From: Craspedostauros australis
Taxonomy: Eukaryota > Bacillariophyta > Bacillariophyceae > Mastogloiales > Achnanthaceae
Reading direction: 5' to 3'
Length of the DNA stretch: 64,000 nt
Assembly: GCA_026770025.1 (NCBI GenBank)
Contig: JAMXDE010000046.1
Coordinates: 490,953-554,952 of the forward strand
How positions within the stretch are numbered: position 1 is the stretch's first letter; each line of letters starts with the position of its first letter. The notes under the pieces are model-generated. The model had not been told where the DNA came from. It made no database searches and saw only the letters and a list, made by a program, of their open reading frames with translations. Below are positions 54,021-64,000 of this stretch, piece after piece. Made by a program: the position numbers and the translations under genes.

Positions 54021-55411
54021 GGTGTGGGATATAGGGTGATGGTTGCATAAGGTATGCGGAAGATATTCGGAAGGTATAGAGTGGAGTGTTCGGAAGGATT
54101 GTGTCGGTGACAGGTGGCAGGTAGCAGGTCAGTCGAGGACATGATGTCAAGGGGTGCACAGTGCGGACAAGTTGGAGAATGACACATTGAGAAACGCACA
54201 GTTTCGGCAGCATTGTGGGTGCGATTGCTTGTAGCATCATCGTGAAGGCATCTGAAAAGGCATGATTGGAGGCAAGAACGCCTTCATGGTCGCTTCCATC
54301 GATCGCAAGAGATCCATGCGAATCGACAAATCGACAAATCACCAACCGAAGAAGTGCGACCAACTGCCCCATTGCAATTTGCAACCGCTGCTTTGGTGCT
54401 GGCATTCATGCCACCACTACGATGGTACAAGTATTGACATCAGTGCACCTTCACTCACCATCGCGACGGAATTGATGATCGTAATACTCGTTGTACTTCA
54501 TGGTGCTCGAGCTTGAAGGTGTTTCTGGTTGTGGTGGAGTCGTGGTGGTGTTGTGTTTGAGTTGTTCGGTCTTTCGATTTGTGTGGATGCTCCTCTCGTT
54601 CTCTGTTTGTGGTGTCAGTATGGGTGAGTGCAGGTTTCGTCGTCCCTGTCGTTGCTTCTCTCTCTCTCTCTCTCTCTCTGCGTGCGGTGCGTTGCGTTTG
54701 GTTGCCTTTTGACCATCTCCTCCGTCTCCTTTCCTCTTCTTCTGTCGTGCTTTTTTAGGATTCGTTTTGTTCCTCACGGAAGATGATTTGGATCTCGAAG
54801 ATCCACGAATCATCCCACGGAGTCGTGGCTCGTTGTCACGATGGCGGGTTTGGGAATGCTTGTTGGTGGTGTCGCTTCCTTCGGGTGGACATCGTGGAAG
54901 TTGTGAACATCGTCATGGCCTCATGCATTATCGTTTGTGCACGACATGGCTTGCACGAGTACGCGTGTCAACCATGTTGAGTGCGAGGATAGTAGTCGTA
55001 ACTATCATTCGGGCTGTACTTATTCGTATGATACGAGAGCATACGACTGCGGGCAGAGCAAATCGCTGCCAAAGTCAGACGTGGTTCACGAATGAATGAT
55101 CCAACACATGAATGGCTGCTCCCTCCACCCAGCACTCTGACACCATTGGCTTCTCTGGATTGCAACATTGCGTCCTACACAACCGACAACTCGTCATCGA
55201 TTTGTGTAAATCACGCCTTGCCATTCTCTCTCTCTCTCTCTCCCACTTCACCCCATTCGTCACCCAACGTTCGATGACAAGAGAGACCCGTAGAGTACGC
55301 CCATCCATGCAGCCATCCATACCGCACGCACATCAGTACCTCCGATCCATACCCCCCATCAGACGATGCGTCTGCCGCAGCAGAATCTGAAATGCCCGAT
55401 ACGTTTCCACC
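54021..55411. other. intergenic, possible orphan exon and CT microsatellite
   Basis: On the minus strand, an ATG at 54501 opens MKYNEYYDHQFRRD and runs into a good GTGAGT donor near 54458; this may be a first exon, but I could not find its continuation. A CT run lies at 54657-54679. No other gene seen. Confidence 0.4.
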
Positions 55412-56451
55412 ATGTCCCCGGTGATTGCGGACAGAGGAATTGTCTGCGTGGATGAATTCGACAAGATGGGAGAGAATGACAGAGTTGCCATCCACGAGAC
55501 CATGGAGCAGCAGCCGGTGACCATCGCGAAGGCGGGCATGCACGCCAGCCTGAATGCCCGATGCTCCGTGCTTGCGGCTGCCAATCCTGTGTTCGGGCAG
55601 TACGACAAGAACAAGCGAATGCAGGAGAACATCGGCCTGCCGGACTCGCTGTTGAGTCGATTCGACCTTCTCTTCATCGTCCTGGATCTCGTGGATCCAG
55701 AGACAGACAGGATGATTGCCAACCACGTAATTCGCAGCCATCAATACCGACCCGGTCGCGGCGACGACAAGAATGACAGCGATGATGACATGGACGACTC
55801 CGACGATGAATTCGAGGATGGCGCTCAACGCAACCAGTCGATTTGGCAAAAGAGTCGGCTGGCCGGTGATGGCAGTCACAGATCATCCACAGCACATGAC
55901 ACCCTGCAGCACGATTTCCTGCGGAAGTACCTGCGCTTCGCGAAGCGCTTGGAGCCGGAGCTCTCCGAAGAGGCCACGGAGTTCATTGCCAAAGAATACG
56001 CGGAGATGCGATGTCGGCAGGATGAACGCACGTTGCCAGTCACCGCGCGTACATTGGAGACGGTGATCCGATTGGCAACGGCGCACGCCAAGCTCCGTCT
56101 GAGTCATATCGTGGAACCGACTGCGGATTGCGAGATCGCGATGGAGATCCTCAGCTTCGCCCTGTACAATGCTAACCAAGTCCGTTGTCGCAGAGGGAGA
56201 AGCCCTCCGCGGAGGTTTCCGACGACGGAGAACCTTCCGATGCCGAAGCCGAAGAATCGGCACCGAACAGCGCAACAGATGCGGGACTCATCGCGAGAAT
56301 CAGCCAGGAGCTGGGCGACAATGATGGTCAGATGGAGCTATCTGAACTCTGCAGCGACATCCAAGACCGAGACCAGATAGAGCAGATAGTCGAGCGAATG
56401 GAGCAAGATGATAAAGTGATGGTGAGCGAAGGGACTGTCATGAAGATCTGA
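55412..56451 (+). pseudogene. MCM3: MCM3 helicase, C-terminal piece, frameshifted
   Basis: MCM3 is a subunit of the MCM2-7 replicative helicase. The piece starts inside the AAA+ domain: VIADRGIVCVDEFDKM (Walker B), NARCSVLAAANPVFGQYD, LPDSLLSRFDLLFIVLD (arginine finger) and the lid helices to ALYNAN. Upstream there is no N-terminal OB domain and no Walker A (GDPSTAKS) in any frame. Near 56185 the frame must shift by one base to reach the true MCM3 tail (LSQREKPSAEVSDDGEPSDA to KVMVSEGTVMKI). A spliced intron there would be only about 14 bases, so I read it as a frameshift. The result lacks ATP binding and cannot be a working helicase. Confidence 0.8.
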
Positions 56452-56861
56452 TGAGTGTGGGGGCCACCAATCAGCAGTGTACTAGTACCGTTACTGTATT
56501 CTATTCTACCATACTATGAGAGTTAAAGTGTCCGTCCATCATGACACTGTCATACTTCGAGTATGCTTGTCAAGGATACTCTCGTGAGCCCAAGCGCGTG
56601 ATTGTCCCTTGCCCGCGTACAACACCGAAGGACTGTTTTTTCGTGTCTTTCGATCTATCGTAATGTGCGAGGATCTATGTTATGCAAGTGCGGTATCTAT
56701 CTATGGTTGGACTGATGGATGAGAGAGTGCGTGAGTGATCGTCGTGATTTGTGTTGTTCCGCCATCGCCACCAAACTCTTGAAGATGATGCGTATTCTAT
56801 CCAACTCGGCAGTCGCAGCCGCTTGGACAGCAGGTATGGCCCCATTCGCTCGCAGAAGAGC
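56452..56861. other. intergenic between converging genes
   Basis: Coding signal is missing. It holds the 3' ends and terminators of the MCM3 piece and the membrane-protein gene. Confidence 0.5.
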
Positions 56862-57935
56862 TCACACCTGCTCCTGCTCCTGCTCCTCATCCATGGAATC
56901 GTTGCGATCGTCCTTCGATGGATCGGTCTGGTCCAAACCGTAGTAGTCCGCCGGGACGCTCTCCGGAGTGCTGCGCATCTTGAAGTCCAAGTACGCAGGC
57001 AAGAAGTTCAATCCCAACGTCAGCATCGTCGCGGATGGGGCGCGTGGGGCAGCCATGCCCGCAGGTGCGTACGCCACCTGGACCATGATCTGGAGCGTGA
57101 TGACCATCAGCCATTGGACGAACAGCGTTGCCTGGAACGTGTGGTTGTCCTTGCCGTTCCACAATCCGAATCCACGGGCAAAACCGAAGATGGCATTGAG
57201 CACCTGCACCAACCCGACGGCGATGGCAATCTCTGGGAAGTTGATGAAGTACATGGCGACGGCGACTGGGCCATTCTCAAGAGGTCCGCTTCCGAAGCGA
57301 TCCAGCAGGAACGATCCCAGCAGCAGCTGGCTCAACCCTGCCAGCAGGATGGTGAAGGAGTAGAAGTGCAGTCTGCCTCTGTAGTAGCTGCCTGGTCGGG
57401 CCTGCGGCTGACCGGATTGGAAGCTGTACAACGCAAACGCGATGAATGCCAGACTGCCAAGGAGCGCCGTACCGTAACCCAAGACACCCATCATGCCCAT
57501 CGCACCGACGAAGCGAACATCCCCTTCGTTATGGTCGTAGTTTGGAGGGAAGAAGGCATCGCCGCTGCGAGCATCGCGTCCCACGGCCGTCAGATCAGTG
57601 ATGAAGGGCACATAGGCCAGCTGGATGAAGAGGATGCAGAATCCTGTGAGGTACTTGTGGCCAAAGTCGTGGACCGTTTGGAGATATCCGAGGGTGACCC
57701 CCATGACTCCCATGAGGATGGTGAAGACGGAGCCGACCAAGGAGGAGAGGGGGATGCCTTCGGAGGCCGTGGTGCCATCGGGACCGACGAGGGTGGCGAG
57801 GTTGGCCATGGGAAAGACGAGCGCGGTCATTCCGTGGAGCATGAGGAGTCCGCCGAGCTGACGCTTGTCGCTCTTGAATCGTTCTTGGCCGATCATGTTG
57901 CTGGTGCTGTTGTTGTTGGTATTGCTTTTGTTCAT
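56862..57935 (-). CDS. polytopic membrane protein, unknown function, 357 aa
   Basis: Single exon. An Asn/Ser-rich start is followed by about eight hydrophobic segments: GLLMLHGMTALVFPMANLAT, LVGSVFTILMGVMGVTLGYL, YLTGFCILFIQLAYVPFI, GAMGMMGVLGYGTALLGSLA, FYSFTILLAGLSQLLLGSFL, YFINFPEIAIAVGLVQVLNA, and then FVQWLMVITLQIMVQVAYAP with ATMLTLGLNFLPAYLDF. The C-terminus is acidic and Glu/Gln-rich. Conserved polar residues inside spans (His, Glu, Gln) could suit a transporter or channel. No family recognised. Confidence 0.65.
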   Translation of the reverse strand: MNKSNTNNNSTSNMIGQERFKSDKRQLGGLLMLHGMTALVFPMANLATLVGPDGTTASEGIPLSSLVGSVFTILMGVMGVTLGYLQTVHDFGHKYLTGFCILFIQLAYVPFITDLTAVGRDARSGDAFFPPNYDHNEGDVRFVGAMGMMGVLGYGTALLGSLAFIAFALYSFQSGQPQARPGSYYRGRLHFYSFTILLAGLSQLLLGSFLLDRFGSGPLENGPVAVAMYFINFPEIAIAVGLVQVLNAIFGFARGFGLWNGKDNHTFQATLFVQWLMVITLQIMVQVAYAPAGMAAPRAPSATMLTLGLNFLPAYLDFKMRSTPESVPADYYGLDQTDPSKDDRNDSMDEEQEQEQV

Positions 57936-59667
57936 GTTGCTGGTGGTGGTGTTATCGATGATGATATTCGTTGCTTTGCTTTGCTAGTTGCTGAGTTGCT
58001 TTTCTTAGTTGATTGCTTTTTAGTTGTTGCTGTTGCTGATTTGTGAGATGAAGAATGGCAGATACGAAGACACTTGAGAATCTCACACGATGGAGATGCC
58101 ACGAGATGAATGAGGATTCATTGTCAATGCAGAGAGTGGCACCCTCTTGCAAGTAGAGAGTGGGTGCTGCAATCTCTCGCACTCGTAGTTGTACGAGTAT
58201 GTTACGGTAGTCGACCAAGGATCAGCAAGGAACGATGCACCATGCACCATTCACAATCCAAGATACAAGATGCTCCTGATGCATGTGAAGCATGATGCAC
58301 ATGTGCATGATGTATCTGTATATGTATGATAGATCGCATTATATGTTCATGGGAGCACCTTGGCACGATCGTTTTTGATACTGCGCAGGCATTCGACAAG
58401 AGGGATCGGCTTTGTTCGGCATCTTCAGGGATGTCGCAGGTTCTCAAGTCACCGTTTCCCTTGGTGGAGGGATCTTTACGGTCTTCGAAGTATCCATAGG
58501 TATTGGTCCTCTCGTTCATCGATGATTCATGATGCAACCACCGCAGCCATGATGATCACGATGGTCAAGAGGGAGAATCGGAGTTGACCCGAGCATGATG
58601 GCGATGTGCGTGCGGCGATGTTGTTGTTGATGACATCTTGCCCTCTTCCTGCTTCTCTCTGTTGTTCTTGGTCTGTTGTGGCGACACTTTTGTTCTGTGG
58701 ATATTAGCGTGTTCTACTTGAGTCAATATGAAGCGGTTCAAAGAGTGTTCCGATTTAACAAATCAACCTCTGTTATTGTTGTTCGTGTTCGAGTCTGTCG
58801 AAATCGAACATTCTGTGATATGCGGTAAATACAGACATGTCAACATTCCAATGAATACTGTGTCTCAAGAGTGTCCGATTGCCAACAAACAAACAAGAAG
58901 CAGACGCCAGTTTGACCCATTCGATCAAGTTGCAGAACATCACAGAAACGGCGGGAATGAATCCTTTCGCCCAACAACAACGCAACAGCGCAACAACGCA
59001 TGGAAGCTGACCGCAGAATTCCCAAATCGACACGACAAGGAACAAGCAACAGAACCGCGTCTTAGTCCTCCGACTGTTGCCACCACCGCGATGATGGCCG
59101 TCCACAAGAGAAGATGATGTGGGCGTCCACGTGCGAATACTCGCACCATCATGGCGACCCACATAACCAATATAATCCGCACCATCAATAGAAAGAACTG
59201 CAGGAGCAGCGAAGACAGAGATTTCCCACAGTGATTTGCGAGGTCAGCCGCGAACATCACATCACATCACATCACATCACATGACAACAGGACACTGGTG
59301 GCGAAGAAGATCAGGCACGGCACTCTCCTCTTCGGCGGTCTCCCTTCATCCCACCAGCAGGATCAAGCAAGCAAATCTTGTCCTCCCTTCCAGCTTCTCC
59401 CGTCATCTTCGCGTATCGTGGACGTTTCTGATCGCCGTGAGCACACCGCCACTATCCTCCGGACGATACACAAGTGAGTGACGGTCCTCATCCACTCTTG
59501 CCCAATTGATTGGTTGTTTGGTCGGAGGGAATGCTTCCATGGTTCCGATGAACAGGGCGATGAATGATTCATCATCACCAAGGCTAACACCACTGCCTCA
59601 TCGCCTTTGTCTCGTTTATTTCCATTCATCGACACGAACGCACTGTGTTGGATGAGGTTGTGCAGAG
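57936..59667. other. intergenic
   Basis: No supportable gene. A frame at 58728-59117 (129 aa) is basic and Thr-rich without motif. A self-complementary TGCACATGTGCA lies in a longer imperfect palindrome near 58290-58312. An ATCAC run lies at about 59256-59280. Confidence 0.45.
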
Positions 59668-62034
59668 ATGTCTGATCTGGGCCGAGCTTCGCACGGCGCC
59701 AACAAAAAGGTTGGTCATGAGACAGACCGATCGAATGGACCCGACGATGATCTCCCACGGGACGGATATGGACGAACAGAGCTCATGCGGGCTTGTCGTG
59801 ATGGAGATGTTTGGAAGGTCGAGATTCTGATTGAAGCAAGTCCCTTGCGTATCAACGGCAGTCTCACCGACTTCAACGGCTTCACGCTGTTCCATCACGC
59901 ATGCTGCAGCAAAAACTTAGACGTTGTGGAGTACTTGGTTGAATCCACGCAGGTCGATATTAACCCAAATGCGCAAACCAGAGACATGTACACGCCATTG
60001 CACTTTGCATGCCTGTACAAATCTCTCGACGTGGTCGAGTACCTCTGTACAACGAAGGAACTTCGCATCGATCAGTTCCTTCGTGACCATAACGGTGACA
60101 TGCCAATTCACATCGCGTGCGCAAACAGGGATCTTTGTGCGCTGAAGTGCCTGGTGCAGGCTGACCGGACGAAGACAGTTTGCGACACAACGGATAGGAA
60201 TGGCCGGACGGCACTCCACTATTCATGCGGATACTTCAACAAATCGATGGCGGAGTGTCTCATCAATACCTGCCAATCTAGTCTTGATGTCAACATTCAA
60301 GACAAGGACGGCCGGACACCAGCCCATCACATGTCTCAATTGATGGATGGCCAGTTGATGGAACTTCTGCTTCGAAAGGATCAAGCCTACGTCGATCTCA
60401 CCGTCGCGGACAACAATGGCGAGGCACCGTTCCACCTGGCTTCCAAGAGTGCACCGAGAGAGGTGATTGAGCTCATGATGACATCGACCAAAGCGAAGAC
60501 CGACCTGGAAAGAACGAACGAGTCCGGTCAAACGCCATTCCACTGTGTGTGCATGAATTATGATCGGGGTGTGGCTTTTTGTTTCGCCCAATTGGACCTC
60601 GCTTCCATTGATTTCAGCGCACAAGACAAGCAAGGCAATACTCCGATCCACTACGTGTGCGAAAGAGGATTTACTGGCTTGATGAGAGGCTTGGTGGCAC
60701 TCGCATTGGAGCAACTCAACGACGCATTCAGCATTCAAAACAACGCCGGTGAGACGCCATTCCATTGTGCGTGTAGGAATAGAGGTGATGGAGAAGATTT
60801 CATCCAGTACCTCATGGAATCGGACCAAATCAAAATTGATTTTGATATCCATGACACGAACGGCAATACACCATTCTATTCCGCCTGCAAATATGGCAGT
60901 GTGGGCGTCGTGAGCTACTTGATTGAATCGAGTGAAGTTGATGGCAGCGTCTATACAAGAGACAGCACCGGTAACACACCGCTCCATAGTGCATGCGCCA
61001 GATATGGTGAAGACTTGGTGGAGTACCTTCTTGGGTTGGACGAAGACAACATCGGCATGACATTGCAAAATGACGATGGCAATACACCTCTTCATCTGGC
61101 GTTAATGGAAGACAGCATTTCTTTCCTTTGGTGCATCAACGAGAACGAAGATACGTATTTCGACATGGAACTCCAGAACAACGATAGGGACACGCCGCTT
61201 CATCTGCTGGTGCGATCCGGCTTTCCCAATCATGCGGATTGGTTGGCTGATATTGCGTCTCGTGATATCGATGGTACCATCCGAAACGACAACGGCAATA
61301 CTCCGCTCCATCTCGCGTATATGAACGCCAGACCTTACATGCTCGACGCGCTGCTCGAGTTGAACAACCTGAAGGTGGATGTCAATGCACAGAAGAATGA
61401 TGGCAACACCGCCCTCCATCTTGCATATCAAAATGAGTCATTGCATTTCCTCCAGGATAAGTACTTGGATGGATTTCACGAAGATTGTTTTGATATTACA
61501 ATTCAAAACAACCATGGCGACACCCCAGTCCACTACTCCAAGAAGGATCACAGAGTGCTTGCCGTCGACCAAGAGATGAAGCTCACGAAACTCTACGATC
61601 AAATCCAAAAGGAGATAATTCCGAATCGTAACTTGGATCAAGGCCGCACCGTCGAAAGGGGAGATGCGATAGATCGCTTAATCACATCAGCACAACCATT
61701 GGCCGATATGAAGAACAAGAACGGCGACACACCAATGCACCACGCAGCCAGCAACGGGTTTCTCAAAATGGCAGTGTCTCTGATTAAATCAGATGGAGGA
61801 GTGGATGTGAGCATTCAGAATCGTCATGGTGATACACCGTTGCACGTGGCAAGTTGGAATGCTGGAAAGCGAGTGATTGAAGCATTACTCAACAGTGCGG
61901 GCGTGATAATTGATTTGGATATCAAGAACAACGCCGGCGAAACTGCGATGGGCATCGCGAAGACGAAAGGGCACAGTGACATCGTTGCATTGTTGGGAGG
62001 ACGAAGGCGGAGAAAGCGCATCAAGTTCATGTGA
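59668..62034 (+). CDS. large ankyrin-repeat protein, 788 aa
   Basis: Single exon. After an acidic leader (MSDLGRASHGANKKVGHETD), about 20 ankyrin repeats fill the protein. The first is RTELMRACRDGDVWKVEILI. Later ones alternate canonical (GNTPLHLAYMNARPYMLDAL) with longer, irregular spacers, so units are 34-38 aa rather than 33. The last repeat (NNAGETAMGIAKTKGHSDIV) is followed by a basic tail, GGRRRRKRIKFM, a likely nuclear signal. Fragments related to its 3' end (11132-11443) and N-terminal third (50770-50968) lie elsewhere in this window. Unlike the gene at 19261 there is no targeting leader. Ligand unknown. Confidence 0.8.
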   Translation: MSDLGRASHGANKKVGHETDRSNGPDDDLPRDGYGRTELMRACRDGDVWKVEILIEASPLRINGSLTDFNGFTLFHHACCSKNLDVVEYLVESTQVDINPNAQTRDMYTPLHFACLYKSLDVVEYLCTTKELRIDQFLRDHNGDMPIHIACANRDLCALKCLVQADRTKTVCDTTDRNGRTALHYSCGYFNKSMAECLINTCQSSLDVNIQDKDGRTPAHHMSQLMDGQLMELLLRKDQAYVDLTVADNNGEAPFHLASKSAPREVIELMMTSTKAKTDLERTNESGQTPFHCVCMNYDRGVAFCFAQLDLASIDFSAQDKQGNTPIHYVCERGFTGLMRGLVALALEQLNDAFSIQNNAGETPFHCACRNRGDGEDFIQYLMESDQIKIDFDIHDTNGNTPFYSACKYGSVGVVSYLIESSEVDGSVYTRDSTGNTPLHSACARYGEDLVEYLLGLDEDNIGMTLQNDDGNTPLHLALMEDSISFLWCINENEDTYFDMELQNNDRDTPLHLLVRSGFPNHADWLADIASRDIDGTIRNDNGNTPLHLAYMNARPYMLDALLELNNLKVDVNAQKNDGNTALHLAYQNESLHFLQDKYLDGFHEDCFDITIQNNHGDTPVHYSKKDHRVLAVDQEMKLTKLYDQIQKEIIPNRNLDQGRTVERGDAIDRLITSAQPLADMKNKNGDTPMHHAASNGFLKMAVSLIKSDGGVDVSIQNRHGDTPLHVASWNAGKRVIEALLNSAGVIIDLDIKNNAGETAMGIAKTKGHSDIVALLGGRRRRKRIKFM

Positions 62035-63350
62035 GGTATCGGTGTCAACAACTGCAGGGCAAGGCAGATCGAGCCACGCCGGTGTTGGAACACTCGAGTA
62101 CTGTAGTCTCGCAATGATTCCTTTTTCTGTTACTGCTCGTCATTGTCTTCGTACGTAGTCAAGTCCACCGCTCTATGCCGATCCTACTCTCACGCAGTTG
62201 ACGCAAGGTGGTTGTCGTTACCACCAATCGGGAAAATGCAAAGGGTGTATGGAAAAGATATGTAGCGCAGCGCATGGTCTCCGGAGACGGAGCAGCATCA
62301 GGCATTCTTGTCCTTTATGTTTCAGACAGTGGGTTGGACCTATGCCGCGATGCAATTGGAGCCTCGACGGTGATGACATGAATGACCCTTCGCAACATGC
62401 TGATGCGTCCTTCACCTTGTGCAGTGTCTTGAACACAACCCATCGTGCGTACCTGATAGATGGCGCACGAGTTTCAATCATCGTCGCTCGGTATCGAGTC
62501 GTTGCCTTGATTGCAGAACTGATTGTGGAGTCGGTGGAGACAATATCTCTGCTTTTCGATGTCTCTGCCTCTGAGTTCCAAACCCATGGACGTTCAACAT
62601 GCGGACATGCTTGCAGCGCCTCGTTATGTCGTGCTGTGCCGTGCACATGTGAAGTGTTCTGCTCTTGAGCATGTCGAGCAATCGCTGTTGCCGAAGCTTC
62701 GCCGACAACCAGCGTATGTGGTACGTGTTGCGCATGCGTGGTCTTCTTGGATACTGCGATGCCGGCTACTGATCGTATCCTGCGATGGTACCCAACCATC
62801 GATCTGCGTGGCGCAGGAGCTGGCATTGATAATGCAGCTGACCATGGTGGCATGAGCTGCATCCGCGGACGTTGACATCATGATCATCGTGATCATCGTG
62901 ACTTCATTCGTGGTGATGGAGTCGTCATGAGATTGTTGAATGCGTTGCTGGCATGCTTGGAGTAGCAATGGTGTGTTCTGCGTTTCTCCATCTCTCTGTT
63001 TCGCATCACCTTCTCCTGATCATGGCCGTTGCTTGTCGTCCCATCACGTCCCGTCATGCTCGGTTACGTTCATACCTCATCTCTTCTCTTCTCTTCACTG
63101 TTCGATGGATGTCTGTCAACGCGATTGTCATGTGGTCATCATTGGGAACGCCGCGCTTCATCGGCGCTCATCAATAGCAGTGGCACTTCAGTCCACCTTC
63201 ATCTGCCATCCTCGTCCCACACCACACCACACCACACCACACGACCATGTCCATTCCTCCTCATGCCGCCCCCACCGCTCCAGCCTTTGCCTTGTCTCGT
63301 GTCTGCCATTCTGGCGAACAAGAAGAGAAGCCACAAAATTTGGTGATGTT
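62035..63350. other. intergenic
   Basis: No gene seen. An ACACC-type run occurs at about 63220-63241. The stretch at 63155-63190 matches 43572-43608 (CCGCGCTTCATC core). Confidence 0.45.
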
Positions 63351-64000
63351 GCGCGCCATTTTTGTTCTTGTTTGATCGTGTCCAAATGAGTCCCTCGCTT
63401 CCACGATCGAAGTGCACGATCCATTCAGATGAGTCGATAAAGGTATCCACAAAGATCCGTCACAACCATCAAACCGCGTCTCCAACTCCTCTCTCTTGTG
63501 CACATCTCATCCGAGCAACATCATTGAACCACTGGATGAAGCAGGTTCGAAGGCATCCATCAAGCTGAAGTATTATGCGCTACCTATGCAGCAAGCGAGG
63601 CAGCAAGCGAGGCAACATCCAGCTTCGAACCAAAGGGTGCAACGATGGAGTTGAGTTGAGTTGAGTGCTCCTTCGTGTTCGTAGAATTGGCCAAACCGGA
63701 ATGGTGTCAAGCCAGGATCTCTGCTGTCCCCATGAGCGCGGTGGACGCATCGACCATTATCATTCGCACGCTCATGGTATTCTATTGTTTGGTGATCTAT
63801 TGTAGGGTATTCTATTGTATGATATGGTTGTGTATGGTGAAAATTGTGTGCGTCTGTATGTAGACGGGCAGTGTGATGCTGTGGTATTCATGGTTGCGTA
63901 CCCGCTCGGCGATTGGCTGCAACTGCATCTGCGACTTCAAGTCTAAGCGCAGGAAAGCAAGCTACTGAACCATCATGGCTGGTAGCACCTTGTGCAGAAC
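63351..64000. repeat. segmental duplication, copy 2
   Basis: Matches 11959-12596 in the same orientation with about 95-97% identity by eye and one 12-bp gain. It runs off the window edge, so its true length is unknown. Both copies lie between an ankyrin gene 3' end and a lipase-like 3' end. Confidence 0.9.
63962..64000 (-). CDS. partial second lipase-like gene, C-terminus only
   Basis: The minus strand encodes VLHKVLPAMMVQ then TAG, the same ending as the hydrolase at 12558-13873. The gene continues beyond the window. Only substitution-level changes separate the two copies here. Confidence 0.7.
   Translation of the reverse strand, partial: VLHKVLPAMMVQ

Noticed and set aside
62218-62862. 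214-aa minus-strand frame after the ankyrin gene
   Set aside because: No recognisable domain, no splice support, and both strands are similarly open.

Overview
The window looks like nuclear DNA of a diatom. The strongest evidence is a silicon transporter (SIT) locus at 17175-18823. Several proteins also begin with the signal-peptide plus transit-peptide leader, with Phe at the predicted cleavage point, that marks import into complex red-lineage plastids: the DoxX-like, ERO1-like, DUF2358-like and saccharopine-dehydrogenase-like genes. Introns are few and short with GT-AG ends, genes lie on both strands, and microsatellites are common. I saw no bacterial operon, rRNA, CRISPR array or convincing tRNA. 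All gene models come from reading the sequence by eye. Splice sites were accepted only when the reading phase closed.

Layout. 0.4-8 kb: plastid DoxX-like protein, ERO1 oxidase, a possible 57-aa ORF, Elongator subunit ELP5, a coiled-coil protein and a small SMIM20-like protein. 8.85-11.12 kb: a 2.27-kb foldback transposon with a 9-bp target duplication, abutting the tail of an ankyrin gene. 12.5-18.8 kb: a lipase-like hydrolase, a 9-bp minisatellite, a lumenal DUF2358-like protein and the damaged SIT gene. 19-32 kb: a 20-repeat-class ankyrin protein, a sulfotransferase, a charged two-exon protein, two decayed plastid-protein genes (DUF6816-like and saccharopine-dehydrogenase-like) and a tandem pair of short ankyrin genes. 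32.6-36.8 kb: a leucine-rich-repeat protein and a membrane protein with an EF-hand-like loop.

37.5-50.4 kb is a transposon-rich stretch. It holds a 6-kb element with 146-bp inverted repeats and a 1182-aa transposase-like protein, a 2-kb element with 17-bp inverted repeats, an acidic two-exon gene, inverted 20-bp repeat arrays and an apparently intact PIF/Harbinger transposase. 51-64 kb: a 985-aa protein of unknown function, a 5'-truncated and frameshifted MCM3 piece, a polytopic membrane protein, a large ankyrin protein and, at the right edge, the tail of a second lipase lying in a segmental duplication of 11.96-12.60 kb.

Two themes stand out. Ankyrin-repeat genes occur at six places, in states from intact to fragment, with duplicated flanks, so the family is actively duplicating and decaying here. 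Four recognisable housekeeping or plastid genes (SIT, DUF6816-like, saccharopine-dehydrogenase-like, MCM3) carry stops, frameshifts or truncation, while much longer neighbouring reading frames are clean. These are either real pseudogenes or local sequence errors; the sequence alone does not decide which.
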